The notes: generated from the sequence alone by a model not told the origin. DNA of 64,000 bases from Taxawa tesnikishii (nom. ined.) (GCA_030247885.1 JAPDRO010000024.1:186001-250000), one strand, 5' to 3'. Positions 33,959 through 46,751 are shown, counted from the first letter of the stretch. A program made the numbers and translations.

Positions 33959-34732
33959 CTACCTGGTGCAGCTGGTTACAGTAACCGTTTTCTGGTTGCC
34001 ATTGCCGGCACAGGTGTTGCTGATCACAGTGCTGGTCACAGTACTGATCACAGTGGTCTTCACGGTGGTGGCTGGCTGTATCGAGACAACAGTCTGGGTC
34101 GTGGACTGGATGACTGTAGTAGTGCTGGCCGGGAGCTGTGTAGTGGTTGTGGATAAGACAGTGGATACCGCTGTGGTGGTCGATACTACGGTGCTAGCGG
34201 GGAGCTGGGTCGTCTCCGTAGTCGTAGCTACGGCGGTGGTAACATCGGTTACAGTGTCAGTTTGAGTTACTGTGACGATGCTGGTGACTGGTGGAGGAGT
34301 GCTGACGATCGTAGTGGACTCAACATCGACTGAGGTAGTAGTCTCGGTGGCTGTGACGATGCTGATGACTGGTGGAAGAGTGCTGAAGACCGTAATAGGC
34401 TGTTCGACAGTGGTCGCAACGGTGTCAACGTGCGTGACAGTCGTAGGTACAGTAACAGTGGTGGTCGAGGCGGGAGGAGCAGTGCCAGCAACAGTGGTGG
34501 TCGAAGGCACGCAGGTTGAGCCTGCAGTCGTCTTTGTGATGGTCGTGGTGACCTGTGACGTGACTACGGAAGTCGCGGTGGCGCCTGAACCTCCAGCATT
34601 GCCGTTGGTCTTGGTGTTGCCATTGTTGCTCGGGGCACGCTCGAGCAGATGCGGGATGTGAGCGGCAAACGCCTGGGATGGGGCGCCTAGAAGGACGAGA
34701 AGCGAAGCAGAGGCGAGGCTGAGACGGACCAT
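33959..34732 (-). CDS. Secreted Thr-rich mucin-like cell-surface protein
   Basis: A 257-residue protein with a signal peptide from the ATG at 34732: MVRLSLASASLLVLLGAPSQ, with likely cleavage after AFA. After a short Asn/Gly linker, nearly all of it is Thr, Val and Ser in loose repeats such as STTTVAGTAPPASTTTVTVP and TTTQLPASTTTV. This composition predicts heavy O-mannosylation and an extended rod. It ends in a short Cys-containing tail (NTCAGNGNQKTVTVTSCTR). There is no hydrophobic GPI-attachment tail, so it is probably released or held in the wall by other links. No catalytic domain is present. Its place about 2.6 kb from another surface-protein gene may reflect a cell-wall gene region. 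Confidence 0.75.
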   Translation of the reverse strand: MVRLSLASASLLVLLGAPSQAFAAHIPHLLERAPSNNGNTKTNGNAGGSGATATSVVTSQVTTTITKTTAGSTCVPSTTTVAGTAPPASTTTVTVPTTVTHVDTVATTVEQPITVFSTLPPVISIVTATETTTSVDVESTTIVSTPPPVTSIVTVTQTDTVTDVTTAVATTTETTQLPASTVVSTTTAVSTVLSTTTTQLPASTTTVIQSTTQTVVSIQPATTVKTTVISTVTSTVISNTCAGNGNQKTVTVTSCTR

Positions 34733-37337
34733 TTCGCTATTGAAGGAAAGGCGATTGAAAGAGTTAGCCTTGAACAAGTGACCACCGGATGAGTAAGAAG
34801 AAGGTGCTGGATACAAAAGCGAGGGACTTGTTATTCAATGGGAAGAGCGGGGACAAAGAAGAGTTCTTTATACTTAGAGCCTCAGTCTAGAACTCCGAGG
34901 AAGAAACGCATCGCATACCTCGAGATGGCTATCCTCATACCTAGCTGTAGCATGCTTGGGTGATGGAGTAGTAGTAGTTAGTGGCTTGGAAAGGAATATT
35001 CCAGCCCGCCGGACACGCCGATCTGCAAGCATCCATATCAAAAGATCCCGCTAGGTTCGCTACGCAGATGCGTCAAGCCTGCATGGTGCCAGGATGCTGT
35101 CCAGATGTCCGGTCGTAAGAAGTTCGCCACGGCGATCTCGTGGGGCAGGAAGACGGTGGAGCGGTCCGACGACCAGGATAAGGTAGCCGAGAGACAGGAT
35201 ACTGCACAGTAGCGCCATGACGGGAGAGGTTCATGGGGGCACTTCAACCGGAGGATCGCCTACACTATGCAGATCTGGGTGAGCTGCAGGCCTACAGCGT
35301 AGAACTACGCTGTGTCCTCGCGTCGTCCTAGCTGTAGATCGCACCGTGGCAATCCTTCGTGAGCCGCAAATCTGCCTGTATAATTGCAGTAAAACATACA
35401 AGTCATTTGACTGTTCACGCATGGTCGACTACTCTTTCTGGGGCCCCGCACGATCCCAAGCCCAGCGTTAGCGCCAGCGATGAGGCAGCTGGGAACCATA
35501 ACTTGCTCGCCGAATACCTAGTCTCGGGGAAGCAGTATCATCATCATCCGGACTGCTGCAGAGGTAGCGAGGTGTAGCGGGCTGAAGACGACCCAGTCGA
35601 CAGTTCCCGCTTGTGGTAGGCATTTTCGCTTCCGGATACTTCCCCAGTCGACACACTGAAGGACAGTGACATGCCGGAACGAGGTGGCATTACTCGTTTT
35701 CTTGATCACGGAAAGCGCCTATAAGGCAGTGACGTGGGTCGTTAGCCTCATTAGCTGTTCCTGTGCCTGAGAGAAGCCTTTTAGCCAGATCTGGATGCGG
35801 CTCTCTGCAGGGTCAATCCGAATTTGGTCAAGCAATATTTGGGTCATCCCTCATAGAGGCGGAGGTTATGAGCCGGTGGCGCTCAACTTCTGCTTAGTAA
35901 GACTCGAAGCGGGACGTGTGCTTTTGTTCGAAGGTGGGGAAAATTGCGACGATGCTGTTGATGAAACAGCAGAAGTACGCTCCATCGGGCATTTGAATAT
36001 CTCAAGACTCGAGATGTCCTTCTCGCTCGGGTAGTTGCTGCTAAGCGTCAAAACAATATCCATATCTCAATGTAACATCGCACAAATCTCTCATAACTGC
36101 TTAGCTATTTTCGCGAGCTATCCCTTTTTTGGTTTCTATTTAGCCAAACTTTGAAGTCGGCCATTGAAAGTGGAGTAGGTGAGAAAGTGGCCCAAGGGCC
36201 TAAGAAGGTCTGGAAACCCCTCGATTGAACCGGGTCTTTTTCTCTTGAACTCTTAGCGAGGTGACAGCCGCGCTGACAGTCCGGATGGTGAATCTCGACC
36301 TCGAGGTGATGGCAATGGGGCCGTTCTCTGTGCTCCAACGGTTGATCGCGAACCGCGTGCAACGCTCCCGCAGCAAGTATCGCTTCTTCGTCCCGGGCCC
36401 TGTAGACTGAAAGGATCGCTCATCGGATTGTGTCTTTGCTTTGTTTGGTAACTTCAAACCCTTCTAGCAGCAGCAGACGTGAAGATGTGTTGTCGAGACA
36501 AGATCTGAAGGACGATGACAGTGGCACCATATCTTGGGGACCCCGCTGCCTTAGCACGGGTCCGATCCCACGTCGCCAAAAGCTTCATCGGTTTTAACTG
36601 TGAGGCCTTTGCCCCTTTCATCTGACAAGCAACTTATCCGCGACGCCCATATCTCAAGACGGATCTGATAACATCAAACCGTTTTGTCGACGCCGGTGTG
36701 TTTACCAGAGCAGTCGGTGCCTTTCTTGCTCGAGAGCAAAGACTTTCTTCACAACCAGAAGACCTACGCGTTGATTATAGTCGAGCTTTAAGAAGCGTGA
36801 GGTCCATGTTCTCCGGAACCTGGCTGTAATGGGGGCTAAAATACACTCTTACGGCATGATGCTGTCCTTGAGCCGAAGAAGGAACCAAGCGATAAGAGTT
36901 CATGTCGACTCTTGTCCGCAACAGACGCCGGCGCGTTTAGAGGGTCCATTCGACCCGCTGCAGCGACATCAACCTTGACATCCTGGAATTGCGACATGTA
37001 AGATGCCGATAAGTAACTGGCCGTCGCCTGTTGCTTGCTGGCCTGATTGGTTGGAAGCACCATGTTGCGGCTGAGCAGCTGTACTCGCTTGCTCTCCGAT
37101 CATTAGCTGAGCCAGGCCCTTCAGGCCTGAAGAGCTATTTCTGTGCAACTATACCTCGCCAATCAAACTCCAACATTCCGGTCCGGCCCCTATATACTTG
37201 CTGCTCCAAGTTCAGCCTTGCAGTGACTAAAATGGCGTTCCACGTCTTTTAACATTGCCCTTGGCTCGCTCTTGCGTTCAGACTTGATTGTTGGTGCGCA
37301 AGCACATCCCAGCGCAACCCAGCGCAACAACGGCAGC
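34733..37337. other. Largest gene-free interval (2.6 kb)
   Basis: It lies between two surface-protein genes. I see only short frames and no transposase, reverse transcriptase or terminal repeats. It may hold decayed repeat DNA, but nothing in it is recognisable by eye. Confidence 0.45.
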
Positions 37338-40300
37338 ATGGCTGCTTCAGCCTGTTCGTTTCTTTTCTTGATCTGTTTAGCTGCCACTCCGTCTTATGCA
37401 GCTCTTGTTGACCGTGGAGTCTTCGTAGTCCACGCCCTAGCAGCACGACGAATGTCCGGAAAAGCATTTCACAATGCAAGCGCGCCTGCCGCAACAAGCC
37501 CGACCGCTCAAGGTATCAACACAAGTACTCCTCCACTTACGACTTCGACTACTCAGGATCTCGACACGGATTGTACAGGATGCGCGCTCTTTGCGCCTGT
37601 TCTGTCCTACGCCATATGGGTTCCCAACGTGTATGCTACGACGATCAATGCAGGGACAGTCTATCATGCTGGAACAACCTCACGAACAGCTCCACGGTCG
37701 TGACTATATACCACCCAGTGCCAACCCAGTTGCACGGAAAGCCTCTGTCGGTCTTCACGCAAAGCACTAATTCTGATGGCTTCGCAATAACCACTATACC
37801 TACTGCAACGCTTCTCAATGGCGATGTCCTTAGCACCGTACTGTGAGATACACTTGGTCCTATCGAATCGCTCACCGGGCGTCAATTGATTTGGCTAACA
37901 GCACCTACCCTACCGGACTCGCCGATTACGACAATACATATATAAGCGAGACTTATGAGCTAAAGACATTCGGCGCGCAGGACACCCGATGCTTGCCCGT
38001 GGGCTCGACCCTCACATTGCCATCGCACCCGGTCTACAACGATGTGTTACCGGGTGAGACAACAACTTCCCTTGGCTACTTGTCAAACGGTACTAGTACA
38101 GAAGCGATCTATGGTCTGAACTACCGTGTTGTTACATTTACCGATTGGATCCACTCCAGCTGGGCCCTTTCCGCCTTTCCTTCTCAAGCCGACTTTCATT
38201 CGTGCGGGATGGCAAACTTCTCTAACAGTTCCTACCAATCGGTTCAATACACTGGAGCAGGTTGGACTGGTGGGTTCTTAGCGCCTAATATTGCTAATCA
38301 AGCCGACCTTTTCCACGCACTCATATATCGCTCCTTGCGCTGGCATTACAGCAGGTGCTCCGTCAGCAACTCCAACGCCTGCACAGGTAAGTTCTCCATG
38401 GCACGGAGGCTGTATTGAGTGGGAGAATCGAACAATAGCTGGCACTTTGTTGGTTGAACTTCTCTATCCCACCTTTGACCTTTTACGAGAACGACTTGAT
38501 GTCAGGAGCTGACAATTACGTTAGCCTTCTATAGCTCCGTCCACGCCAGCCACGGTGACGTCTGTATCGAACAATGCTGGGAAGGCTGTAAATACGGGCG
38601 CTTCCCCTGTGCCTCAACACAGCAGCGCGGATGCAAGCCCATCGCAGGTAGCGCAACCTTCTCGATCTGTTACAGATAGCGCATCGCCCACGATTCCCTC
38701 CGATACTGTTGAGGCTTCTTCCTTCACAACGTCGGCCAATCCAACTCTTGGGAATCTTGTCAGTCTCATCAACAGCGCTGTACACCTGACGTCAGACTCG
38801 GCCGCTGCGGGCCCAGGGTCAGATTCCGGGTCTTCGTCAGCGCAATTTCCCAGCAACGATCAGTCTGCTGGTCCCGTTTCCCCGTCTGCTCCCGCTGCGG
38901 GCGGCAATGCAGGCTCAAGCACAACACTGATAGGATCCGCACCTCCAGCTCCCAGTACAAAGGCACCTTCGAACACGTCTGCTGCTAACGAAGGCTCCAA
39001 AGGCGAACCGTCCTCTTCTGGCGAGGGCACGAGCCCGCCTTCAACGCTGGCACCAGACTCCGGCGCAACGGCATCAGCGGGCAGTAGAAATCTGCAGACG
39101 CCTTCGCCGTTCGTTTTGACCGCTGGCACCAACACCTTCACTACCACACCTACTGCTGGAGGCTATGCTATAGGTGATCAGCACGTTCGACCCGGTTCAA
39201 CTATCACAGTGGCGGATCATACCATAGCTTTAGCATCACAGACCAGCCTCATCGTGGATGGGACGACAGCCGCGCCAATAAGCCAGCAATCCCACTCAGG
39301 CACCATTTTCACCGCTGGCAGCGACGTCTTTACCGCGACGTCCGCTGCTGAAGGCTACTATGTTGGCTACCAGAACATTCAGCCCGGTTCCACGATTACT
39401 CTTTCGGGTCATACTATAGCCATACAATCGCAGACCGGCCTCATTATCGATGGCACGCCGGCCGCCTCGTTTATTCAGAACACTGACGCCGGCATTTTTA
39501 CTGCTGGAAGCGATCTGGTATCCTACTCTGCGCTGCCATCATCGTCTGGCATTGTTATCTCCGGGCACACTCTGCTCCCTGGCTCGACAATTACGGCAGC
39601 CGACCATACCATAGCTTATCCGTCGCCCAGTGGCCTCGTGGTAGACGACAGCACAATCGCCTTGCCATCTTCTAAGGCAGGTGCAGGCGTTCTTGCTGCT
39701 GGAAGCGGCCCAATTTCTTATTCTGCTTTATCATCTTCACCTGGAATCGTGATTTCTGGGCAGACTCTATTTCCTGGCTCGACATTGACAGCTGCTGGTC
39801 ACACCTTTGCATTGCCTACCGGTTCTGCTATCGTAGTGGATGGTACTACGTCAACACCGAGTGCTCAGGAGACGCCGTACAGTATCCTCACTGCAGGAAG
39901 CAGTTCACCGCTGGGCACTTTCTATGCTGGAAGCGACTTGATCACGTATTCCGTACTCCCCTCTTCATCTGGCATTCTAGTTGCTGGCCAGACTTTGCTC
40001 CTCGGCTCGACGATCACGGCCAGTGGTCACACCATTGCGTTACCTTCCGTTTCTGCTATCATCGCTGATGGAACTACATTGACAATGGCTGCACGGACGA
40101 CCCCTGGCAGCGTGTTTACCGCAGGCGGCAATCTCTTAACGTTCTCGATGTTGCCACAAGCATCCGGCATTGCGATAGCTGGCCAAACACTCAGGCCTGG
40201 TTCGGCTGTCACGGTCAAGGGTGAGTCACTGAGCTTGCCACCTGGTGGTTCTGCTATTGTAATCGATGGCACCACAACGGCACTGGTTATGCAAGAGTCG

Positions 40301-40668
40301 CAGGCCAATGTTCTCACTGTGGGCAATACTCTCTTTTCGTACTCGGTTCTGCCGCAATCTTCAAGCATTGCAATTGCAGGACAAACGCTCAAGCCTGGCT
40401 CAGCAGTCACTGTCAACGGCGAAACACTGAGCCTACCCTCGGGTGGTTCTAGCGTCATCGCTGTGAGCGGTGCTACCGCCACGACGGAAGGCATCGGGGA
40501 GCGATCATGAGCGGGATTGGCGGTCCCACAAGCGTGCAAACGTATAGCCCGATTACAGGCAGCTCCACACCGAAAGCCTTCACCGGCGCAGCAAATCGAC
40601 ATCTTCATAACACTGCTCATCTCGCGGTGTCGTTAGGCGCATCTCTTCTATCTCTAGCTCTTCTATAG
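37338..40668 (+). CDS. GPI-type cell-surface protein with seven tandem repeats
   Basis: The start MAASACSFLFLICLAATPSY is a signal peptide. The N-terminal domain contains YAIWVPNVYATTI, NSSTVVTIYHPVPTQLHG, TQSTNSDGFAITTIP and TFGAQDTRCLPVGSTLTLPS, a pattern I associate with uncharacterised fungal surface proteins. A Ser/Pro-rich linker follows, then seven ~65-residue repeats, each ending in PGSTIT..GHTIAL...VDGTT. The tail (LAVSLGASLLSLALL) is a hydrophobic GPI-attachment signal. A probable intron starts after TPTPAQ at 38396. The frame breaks several times in the N-terminal part (near 37665, 37840, 38330 and 38515). It breaks once more before the tail, where one extra G at 40496-40499 restores GIGGAIMSG. 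Most shifts equal one missing base, as elsewhere in the window, but a decayed gene cannot be excluded for the N-terminal domain. Confidence 0.65.
39115..40480 (+). repeat. Seven tandem protein-coding repeats of ~195 bp
   Basis: The units begin FTAGSD/YAGSD and end near DGTT. Units 3-5 keep an SYSALPSSSGIVISGHTL form. Units 6-7 diverge to PGSAVTVKGESLSLPPGG-type ends, suggesting a separate duplication. Confidence 0.8.
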
Positions 40669-40730
40669 GGGTTCTAATCAGTTTGTCCAATTCGTCCTAT
40701 CCGCGCCGCTTCACCCCTCCTCTTTTCCCA

Positions 40731-41550
40731 CTACGTGCTGACTCTAGCATCCCTGAAAAGAATTGCCCTCCCCTTGCCCCGCCAACGGATTCCCTCTCCG
40801 TCGCCCGCTCGCGCGTCAATCCTCGTCATACCGCACTTCTCGTAGAAACGCTCCTTGCCCTCCGCACTGATGATGCTGACAGCAACATTCTCGGCGTCTG
40901 CGCGATCAAGACCCCATTTCACGAGCTTAGCTCCATGGCCGTGGCCTTGGTAGTGCGGATCAACGGCGAGCCATGTGAGATCGTAGCATTCTCTCCTCTT
41001 GCCTGTCCCATCCATCAGCACGCCAATCTAGCATCCAAAGCTCGCAACACGTGCAGGCCATGGCGAAGAAGGAAACCCCCCCAAAAAAAAGGAAGCAGAG
41101 GAAAGACTGAAGCTGAAAGATGGACATTACCTTTCCAGTGATGGGCAATAAACGGATACCCCTCTCGAGACAATCCTCCATCTTCGGATCCGCAGCTCTA
41201 TTCCTCAACCCCTCCCTCTCCAACTCCGCCTCCACCTCCTCGCCCCTCTTCTTCTCCACCTCCTCCATTCCCGGCGCACCGGCACCACCCTCTCCTTTCC
41301 GCATCCACTGCGCCATCCCCGTGACCACCTCGCCCTCCTCCGGATCCTGCACCGTCGTCACGAGGAAGTGGTTGAAGGGAAGATCCCACCCCTTGCGCAG
41401 GCGCTTCAACCAATACAGATGTACGTCCTCTGGATACTGGTTTCGGTTCGGATGGATCCAGTCCCCGAAGAGCTCGTCGTCGAAAAACGCGGTGGCGGCC
41501 AGCTGGGACATGCGGATTTGATCCGCTGGGGTGGCGGGGCGGATGGACAT
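40731..41550 (-). CDS. GNAT N-acetyltransferase
   Basis: Two exons (41131-41550 and 40731-40997) separated by a 133-nt intron (40998-41130) give 228 residues. The intron end is fixed by phase: ITGK joins RRECYDLTWLAVDPHY. The acetyl-CoA site is QGHGHGAKLVKWGLD (form QxxGxG). The final strand is EKCGMTRID. The N-terminal start MSIRPATPADQIRMSQLAAT is typical for fungal GNAT proteins of the insecticidal-toxin-resistance/puromycin-acetyltransferase-like type; the substrate is unknown. A charged insert (~100-125, rich in Glu and Arg) sits between the two halves. The gene is convergent with the surface-protein gene, only 62 bp away. Confidence 0.85.
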
Positions 41551-41948
41551 GCTTGCAACGCGCCCTGCGACCAGAGTGGTGTGTCTTGCTCTGATGTTGC
41601 TTGTGCGCGGAATTGGGAAATGTGTATGTTCTAGAAAAAGGGAAGGGGGCGCGGGCTTACATGATTGTTTTGTTGCTATTGAAGTTCAAAAGTGGAGGTG
41701 TTGTTTGACTCGCAAGTTGACAGCTTGGCGGTCCAGAAGTCGCCCCGGGTAGGGCGGTTGGCGGTGCGCCCCGTTCTAGAAAGGGCAGGTATAGGCGAAA
41801 AGGCTTGGTGTGGGCATGTCCGTGTCTGCTCTGCTCGTACACCACCGTCGCCAAGCGATCGGCACTCTATGTTCGTACCAACTGCTTTCCAGCGCTGTCT
41901 ATGATCGTTCGTATACACGTTTCATTGACATCACTCGGAACTAGATAT
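41551..41948. other. Short intergenic gap
   Basis: About 400 bp lie between two minus-strand genes and serve as the GNAT promoter and the glycosyltransferase 3' region. No features were seen. Confidence 0.5.
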
Positions 41949-43318
41949 TCATTGCACTGCCGGCGGATCCCTGATCTTCCCTAACGCTGATTCTATCCAT
42001 CTCGCCGCCGCTGCCTTGTTCTCCTGTATGATGGCGTTGCGGCGCTGGACCACCTTGTCCTTCTTTGCCTGCCTCTCTTTCGGTCCTAGTGCCAGTACCC
42101 TTCCGACAACATCGAAATCGCTCTCGGTGTCGTTCTGTAACCAAATGTCCTCCTCGCGCAGGTAGTTGTATGTCTCCAACATTCTGCGTGTTGCGATAAG
42201 AGGTGTGCCTGAGATCAGACTTGCCGGCACGCTGCTGCTGGCTTTGCGGTCGTAGTAGGTGTCGGACGCGAACGCTGGAAGGAGAGCGAAGGTGCGAGAG
42301 AGGATGCCGTAGAAAACCGGGTAGTCGACGCTGTCGTCGAAGACGACATTGGCTTGGAGGGGTTCCGGTACTGGTGGACGCCAGCCGGCCGTGTTGTGCC
42401 CAATGAGATGGAGTGTGATGTTCGGTTCCGATGACTTCACGTTTGGAGAAGTCTCCGGGGTCCTTTCCTTTTTGGCGGCGAGAAACGATTCCAGGTGCTC
42501 GAAGATGCGGTTGTAGTCACGACGAAGAGGGTCATAATCGCCTTGCAGGGCGAAACTCAGATCTTCGTTCGCGCCGCGTGCGTTGTTGGATTCTACAGGA
42601 AAGACGGGGACGATTGTGCGAATCGTCACGTTGACTCCAGCAGGTACGTTCCAGTATGGGATGGCCTCCTTTTCGAGAAACTTCGCGGTGTGTTCGCTCA
42701 GCGACACCATGTCCACCATCCCCTTCTTGACCCAAGGCATGATGTTCCTCTGCTGCTCGGTCCCATTCCAACGATCCGCGTGGTGGACGACACAGAAGAG
42801 GTACGTGTTGCCTCTCGCAAGCAGCGTGTCGAACTGCTCCTTCAACTGAATGGAATCCAGTTCACACGTGGTGCTAACAAGAATGTGCGGCTCGGGCACG
42901 TCCTCATGCGCCATCAGCTGCTGGAACGGCGCGAAATCCGCAAGTGGGTAACTGAGCTCGAACTTGTCGAGGATGCTCTTGATGCCATATCTCTGAGCGT
43001 GCTGGTATAGCTCGAGCTTGACGTTGGGTTGCGCGCCGAACGTGTTGATTAGCGCGGCGCTGACTTCATCGTGAGTACCGGTGACTTCTGTGATGGCGAC
43101 GCGGACCTGCTTCTCGAGCTGTATACGCGTCCACACGTTGTCCAGGAAAAGGTCCTTGGCGTCGTCCTGCGAATCCTTGGGTGAGGTGCTGGTGCTTGTA
43201 CCCCAGATCTGACTCGTTGGGATGTACGTGCGGCCGGCTGCGCTGCTGCTAATGGCGAGGTAAGTGACAAAAAGACAATCGCTACAGAGGCAACGAGAAG
43301 GTAATTGAACCGGCGCAT
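41949..43318 (-). CDS. Membrane-anchored glycosyltransferase-like protein
   Basis: The ATG at 43318 begins MRRFNYLLVASVAIVF, a short cytosolic start and signal anchor typical of Golgi type II enzymes. The body resembles fungal group-1/GT4-type glycosyltransferases. DNVWTRIQLEKQVRVAITEV opens it, HILVSTTCELDSIQLKEQFD and CVVHHADRW lie in the middle, and the second Rossmann half has ITLHLIGHNTAGW and SLISGTPLIATRRMLETYNY. The last fits the nucleotide-sugar binding loop, so sugar transfer in the secretory path is likely but the donor is unknown. Frame is lost once at the run of five at 43269-43273 (A on the plus strand, T in the gene). One extra base gives an unbroken VAIVFFVTYLAI anchor and 456 residues. 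Confidence 0.75.
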
Positions 43319-44532
43319 TGTTTACTCGCAGCAGCAGAAGAGACAACACAACGGCCATCAAAGGGCCAGGGAGGCTGGGTGATCATGGTCTTTTAGCCTT
43401 ACAGTGACACCTGCATGCCGCTCTCTTTGTTCCCTTGCAGTGGCCGGGTACAGGACAGGTTATCGGGCTGATTTGTGCTCGGTTAGGCCGCCTGTGAGCA
43501 CCGAGCAGGATTTCCAGCACTTCCAGGATTTCCAGCATTTTCGGAGCTGCGGCATGATGCGGTATGTTGTATCAGCAAGGGACTAATCACAAGCGGTTCT
43601 GCGATAGTATAGATTGCGTGGCCCACATGGGTTGTCTCGCGACTCGTATTCAACGCGGGGATCCGCCATTGCCATGCAGTACCTCTATCTCGGCAGCCAT
43701 GGCATTAGAAGAGGATATCAGGAAGAATCCCTTCCAGTTGACCATCCCACTCCAAGCACGCGAGTAGTTGAAAGTGGGGAAAACTGTCGGCTGTTATGGT
43801 TCTGAAGTTTGACATCTTGGCGATTCTGCAATCCCGGTTCATCTCGTTTTCTTCCGCTGAAAAACTCCGAGTCCGACGGTACTACACATGCACTACCGAG
43901 TAAACACCGCCAGCGGCTTAGACGCTGATACGGATGTGACACAAGCTCTATCGTCCAGTCTTCTGCAAGCATTCTGCAATGTCTCGGATACATTCCTCAC
44001 ACCAGAAGATCCGGCTTTTCGGCAAATGGAAAGCCGCGGATAACATTGGCTATTTTTATCTACGACAGACCACCTCTCCCGCCTCCAAGTTTGCAATATG
44101 ATAAGGGAGCTGAAGCCACTAGAGGCCCCAAGACCCACTGCCTCTTGAGTTGTCAAGCGCCCATGGCAAGATTGGAACCATGTCTGGCCTGACAAAGATC
44201 GTTGAAGTAATCATCGCCAGACCAATCTTGCCCCAAAACTGTCTACAGAAACCCACATGTAGGATACTTTCACGGCTGCACAGACAGATATTTGTAGCCC
44301 TTCCAAGGAGACCTCGACAGGTCTCCCTAGCAGGGAGTTTTATTTGTTTTCACCTCTCTCTTCCTTACCTCAATCCAAACCAGAGACGCAAGAGAAAGCG
44401 TCTTACCGTTCCGACACCCAACTACCCAACGGAAACTCACAACCTGAACCGGAGATCCTATCTCCACCAAGACCACCCATCGTTCAATCTCCGGCCAATG
44501 CAGAGTTCCAGAGCTCAGCCACGCAGAAGCCT
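43319..44532. other. Gene-free interval with a hairpin
   Basis: About 1.2 kb with no gene seen. A perfect 8-bp stem with a 4-nt loop (GGAGACCTCGACAGGTCTCC, 44307-44326) and a short direct repeat of CAGGATTTCCAGCA-type words at about 43507-43541 are present. Confidence 0.45.
44307..44326. repeat. Perfect 8-bp stem, 4-nt loop inverted repeat
   Basis: GGAGACCT and AGGTCTCC flank CGAC. It lies about 200 bp beyond the 3' end of the minus-strand gene ending at 44533 and might affect its 3' processing; this is inference only. Confidence 0.6.
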
Positions 44533-45893
44533 TCAAATCTGCACATCCACCCCCAGCGAAGCGAACGCCTCACGCACCTTCGCACCATACCTTCTCCTGT
44601 CGTCCTTCTTAATCACCCTCCATCCCTTCGCCTGAATACCGTTACCGATCCTCAGCATGTTGAACACAGCCCTCATCACCGGCCTCGGAACCTCGAACCG
44701 ATCCGCCAGATCCTCGACTGCGAAGGTGATACGCTTTGTCATGGTGCTGGGACTCGTTATCGGGTCTTCGCTGCACGACACGAGATACCGCGAGACGCGA
44801 TCTCGAATGTCACTGTTGCCGTAGTGCAGCGCAACGCGCACCAGGTTGCCATAGTACAGCGCCTCCGGGTGGTTGTTGAAGATCCGGTCAGGCGCGGTTG
44901 CGAGCGGGAGTTCGTTGTGCATGACTGCATGCTGGACGGACTGGACACGAGTGCGATGGGTACGTCCCGGGCGGGCGTGTCGGGTTCGCTGTCCGTGTAG
45001 TCAGCATCAGAATCGTCGTCACATTCCGGCGATGATGATACTGACTCTTGGAGCGGGTTGGTCGGCTTTGAGAGCCCGTACCAGCAGTGGACGATTTGAC
45101 CATCGCGCTCTTCCAGCTTATGGGCGAGCCAGATGGTTATTGTTGGCTGCGCCTCCACCCACGATCCCAAGTTGTTTGGCTGGCCGTGGTAGGTAGGGAA
45201 CGTCACGGCATGATAACAAGCCAAGCTGGGATCGTAGAAAAGGATACCGAGTTGAAGGTGCGTCTGCTCACCTCCCTGCTCCTTCATGAAAGTCGAAAGC
45301 GTGCACAGCAATGCTCTAGCCGACTCGATCGTGATCTTGCTCTTGTCCACGAACTTGCTCAACTGTCCCGCATTCATCCTCTCATGCAGCCCCAACCCAT
45401 TCTCAAGCCGGGCCACAAGCGCGAAAGCTCGCGCATAGTTGTGAAAGACATTACCTTGATGCAGCTTGTACAGGCTCTTGGGCTGTAGCAGCCCCTTTTC
45501 CGCATCGGTGGCAATGTTACAGAGACTGGTGCTGAGCGGTTCGTACGCGGCGTAAGGGCCCTCGGAGACCTCCTTCTGAGTGCGCGCGCCTTTAAGGACG
45601 ACGTCAAAAAGTGTCGCAAGCGCTGTCTTTGTGCCACAGACCGGCACGAGACCGCCGGTGCCGTTGATGAGGTCCGCAATCTGTAATACCGTCTTGTTGT
45701 TGTCCTTTGGGAGTCTGACTGGGACAAGGTTGTTCAGGGTATCCTCGTCCGCAGGGGAGGATGAGGCAGTGGTATCAGCATCATTGCCGGCCGAAGACTC
45801 ACCAGGAGCAGTTTCGAGGCTTCTGACGAATCGAGTAGGACGCGTCATGCTGTAGGGTGCGTAGCATCTGGAAGCGGATCGAGTGGTCGGCAT
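44533..45893 (-). CDS. Uncharacterised fungal protein, ~453 residues
   Basis: It starts MPTTRSASRCYAPYSMTRPT. I recognise no named domain. The first 300 residues hold well-formed segments: LVPVRLPKDNNKTVLQIADL, LATLFDVVLKGARTQKEVSE and SLYKLHQGNVFHNYARAFAL. An acidic linker (ECDDDSDADYTDSEPD) follows. The C-terminal ~130 residues (RIFNNHPEALYYGNLVRVAL, ITFAVEDLADRFEVPRPVMR) look like a compact helical domain that could bind nucleic acid or protein. The two parts are in different frames, offset by one missing base near 44960-44990. Adding one base joins them into a single product, in line with the other under-calls. It may be two genes, but the acidic linker reads naturally across. Confidence 0.6.
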
Positions 45894-46716
45894 GCTTGGT
45901 GTGTGAGAAAGAAGGTAGCCGTTGGTTTAATCCGACGACCGCAAGACTTGCGTTGAACTGGCAAGCCTGAAATAGGTAGAGACCAGACATCATGGATGGA
46001 ATGCATTGTTTCTGGTGTGAAAGGCACGGCAAGCGAATGCGATAGGGTGTTGCTGGTATAAAGAAGGTGACAAAAACTCAATGGGTGAACAAAGCCAGAA
46101 CAAGGCGACCTTTCACTACAACGAAAACAAAAGCGTGTGAAACAACTGAATGGTATACTTCCAAGCCGGTCTAGGTGACAAGAGCATTGCTGTAACATGG
46201 TCTGGTACGGTGGAGCATATTTGTAGGCCGCTACGTGTAAGACGCTTTCCTTGAAGAAACCGTCATGCATGCCAAAGTCTAGAAGACTGTACGGCCAGAA
46301 TGCGTTTGTACGGGAAAGTCTGTTCGCGGAGGTAGAAAGTTGGTAGCAGCAGGCCATGGACCGAGACGAAGACAGCAGAGGTATGACAACATCGGAACAC
46401 AGTCCATAGCCAAAGTTGCTTACATCTTATAGGCGCGCTGCTTGCGATAAAGAGGCCATCCCTTAGCAAAGCATGGACTAACTAGCTTCACCGCTCTCGT
46501 TAGTGATTCCGCGAGATACATAGGCCTTCACCGCTCTAGTCTGATTTCGCACGACAGGTGCCAGAACACCACCCTACCTCCACTAGCCTCCACCAATGTT
46601 CCATTGCTCAACCCAGCTGCGCGCGCTGGTCTGCGGAGGAGCGGCGTGTTCCTGCAGGTATCCAGCTAGAGTGACACTGGGCCAGTATACAAGTATGACG
46701 AATCTACATTCTGACT

Positions 46717-46751
<35 letters not shown>

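Noticed and set aside
34733-37337. Possible transposon relic in the largest gene-free interval
   Set aside because: No transposase, terminal repeats or target duplication could be seen.
40027-40620. Minus-strand frame over the repeat protein
   Set aside because: Its periodic sequence is the antisense of the tandem repeats.
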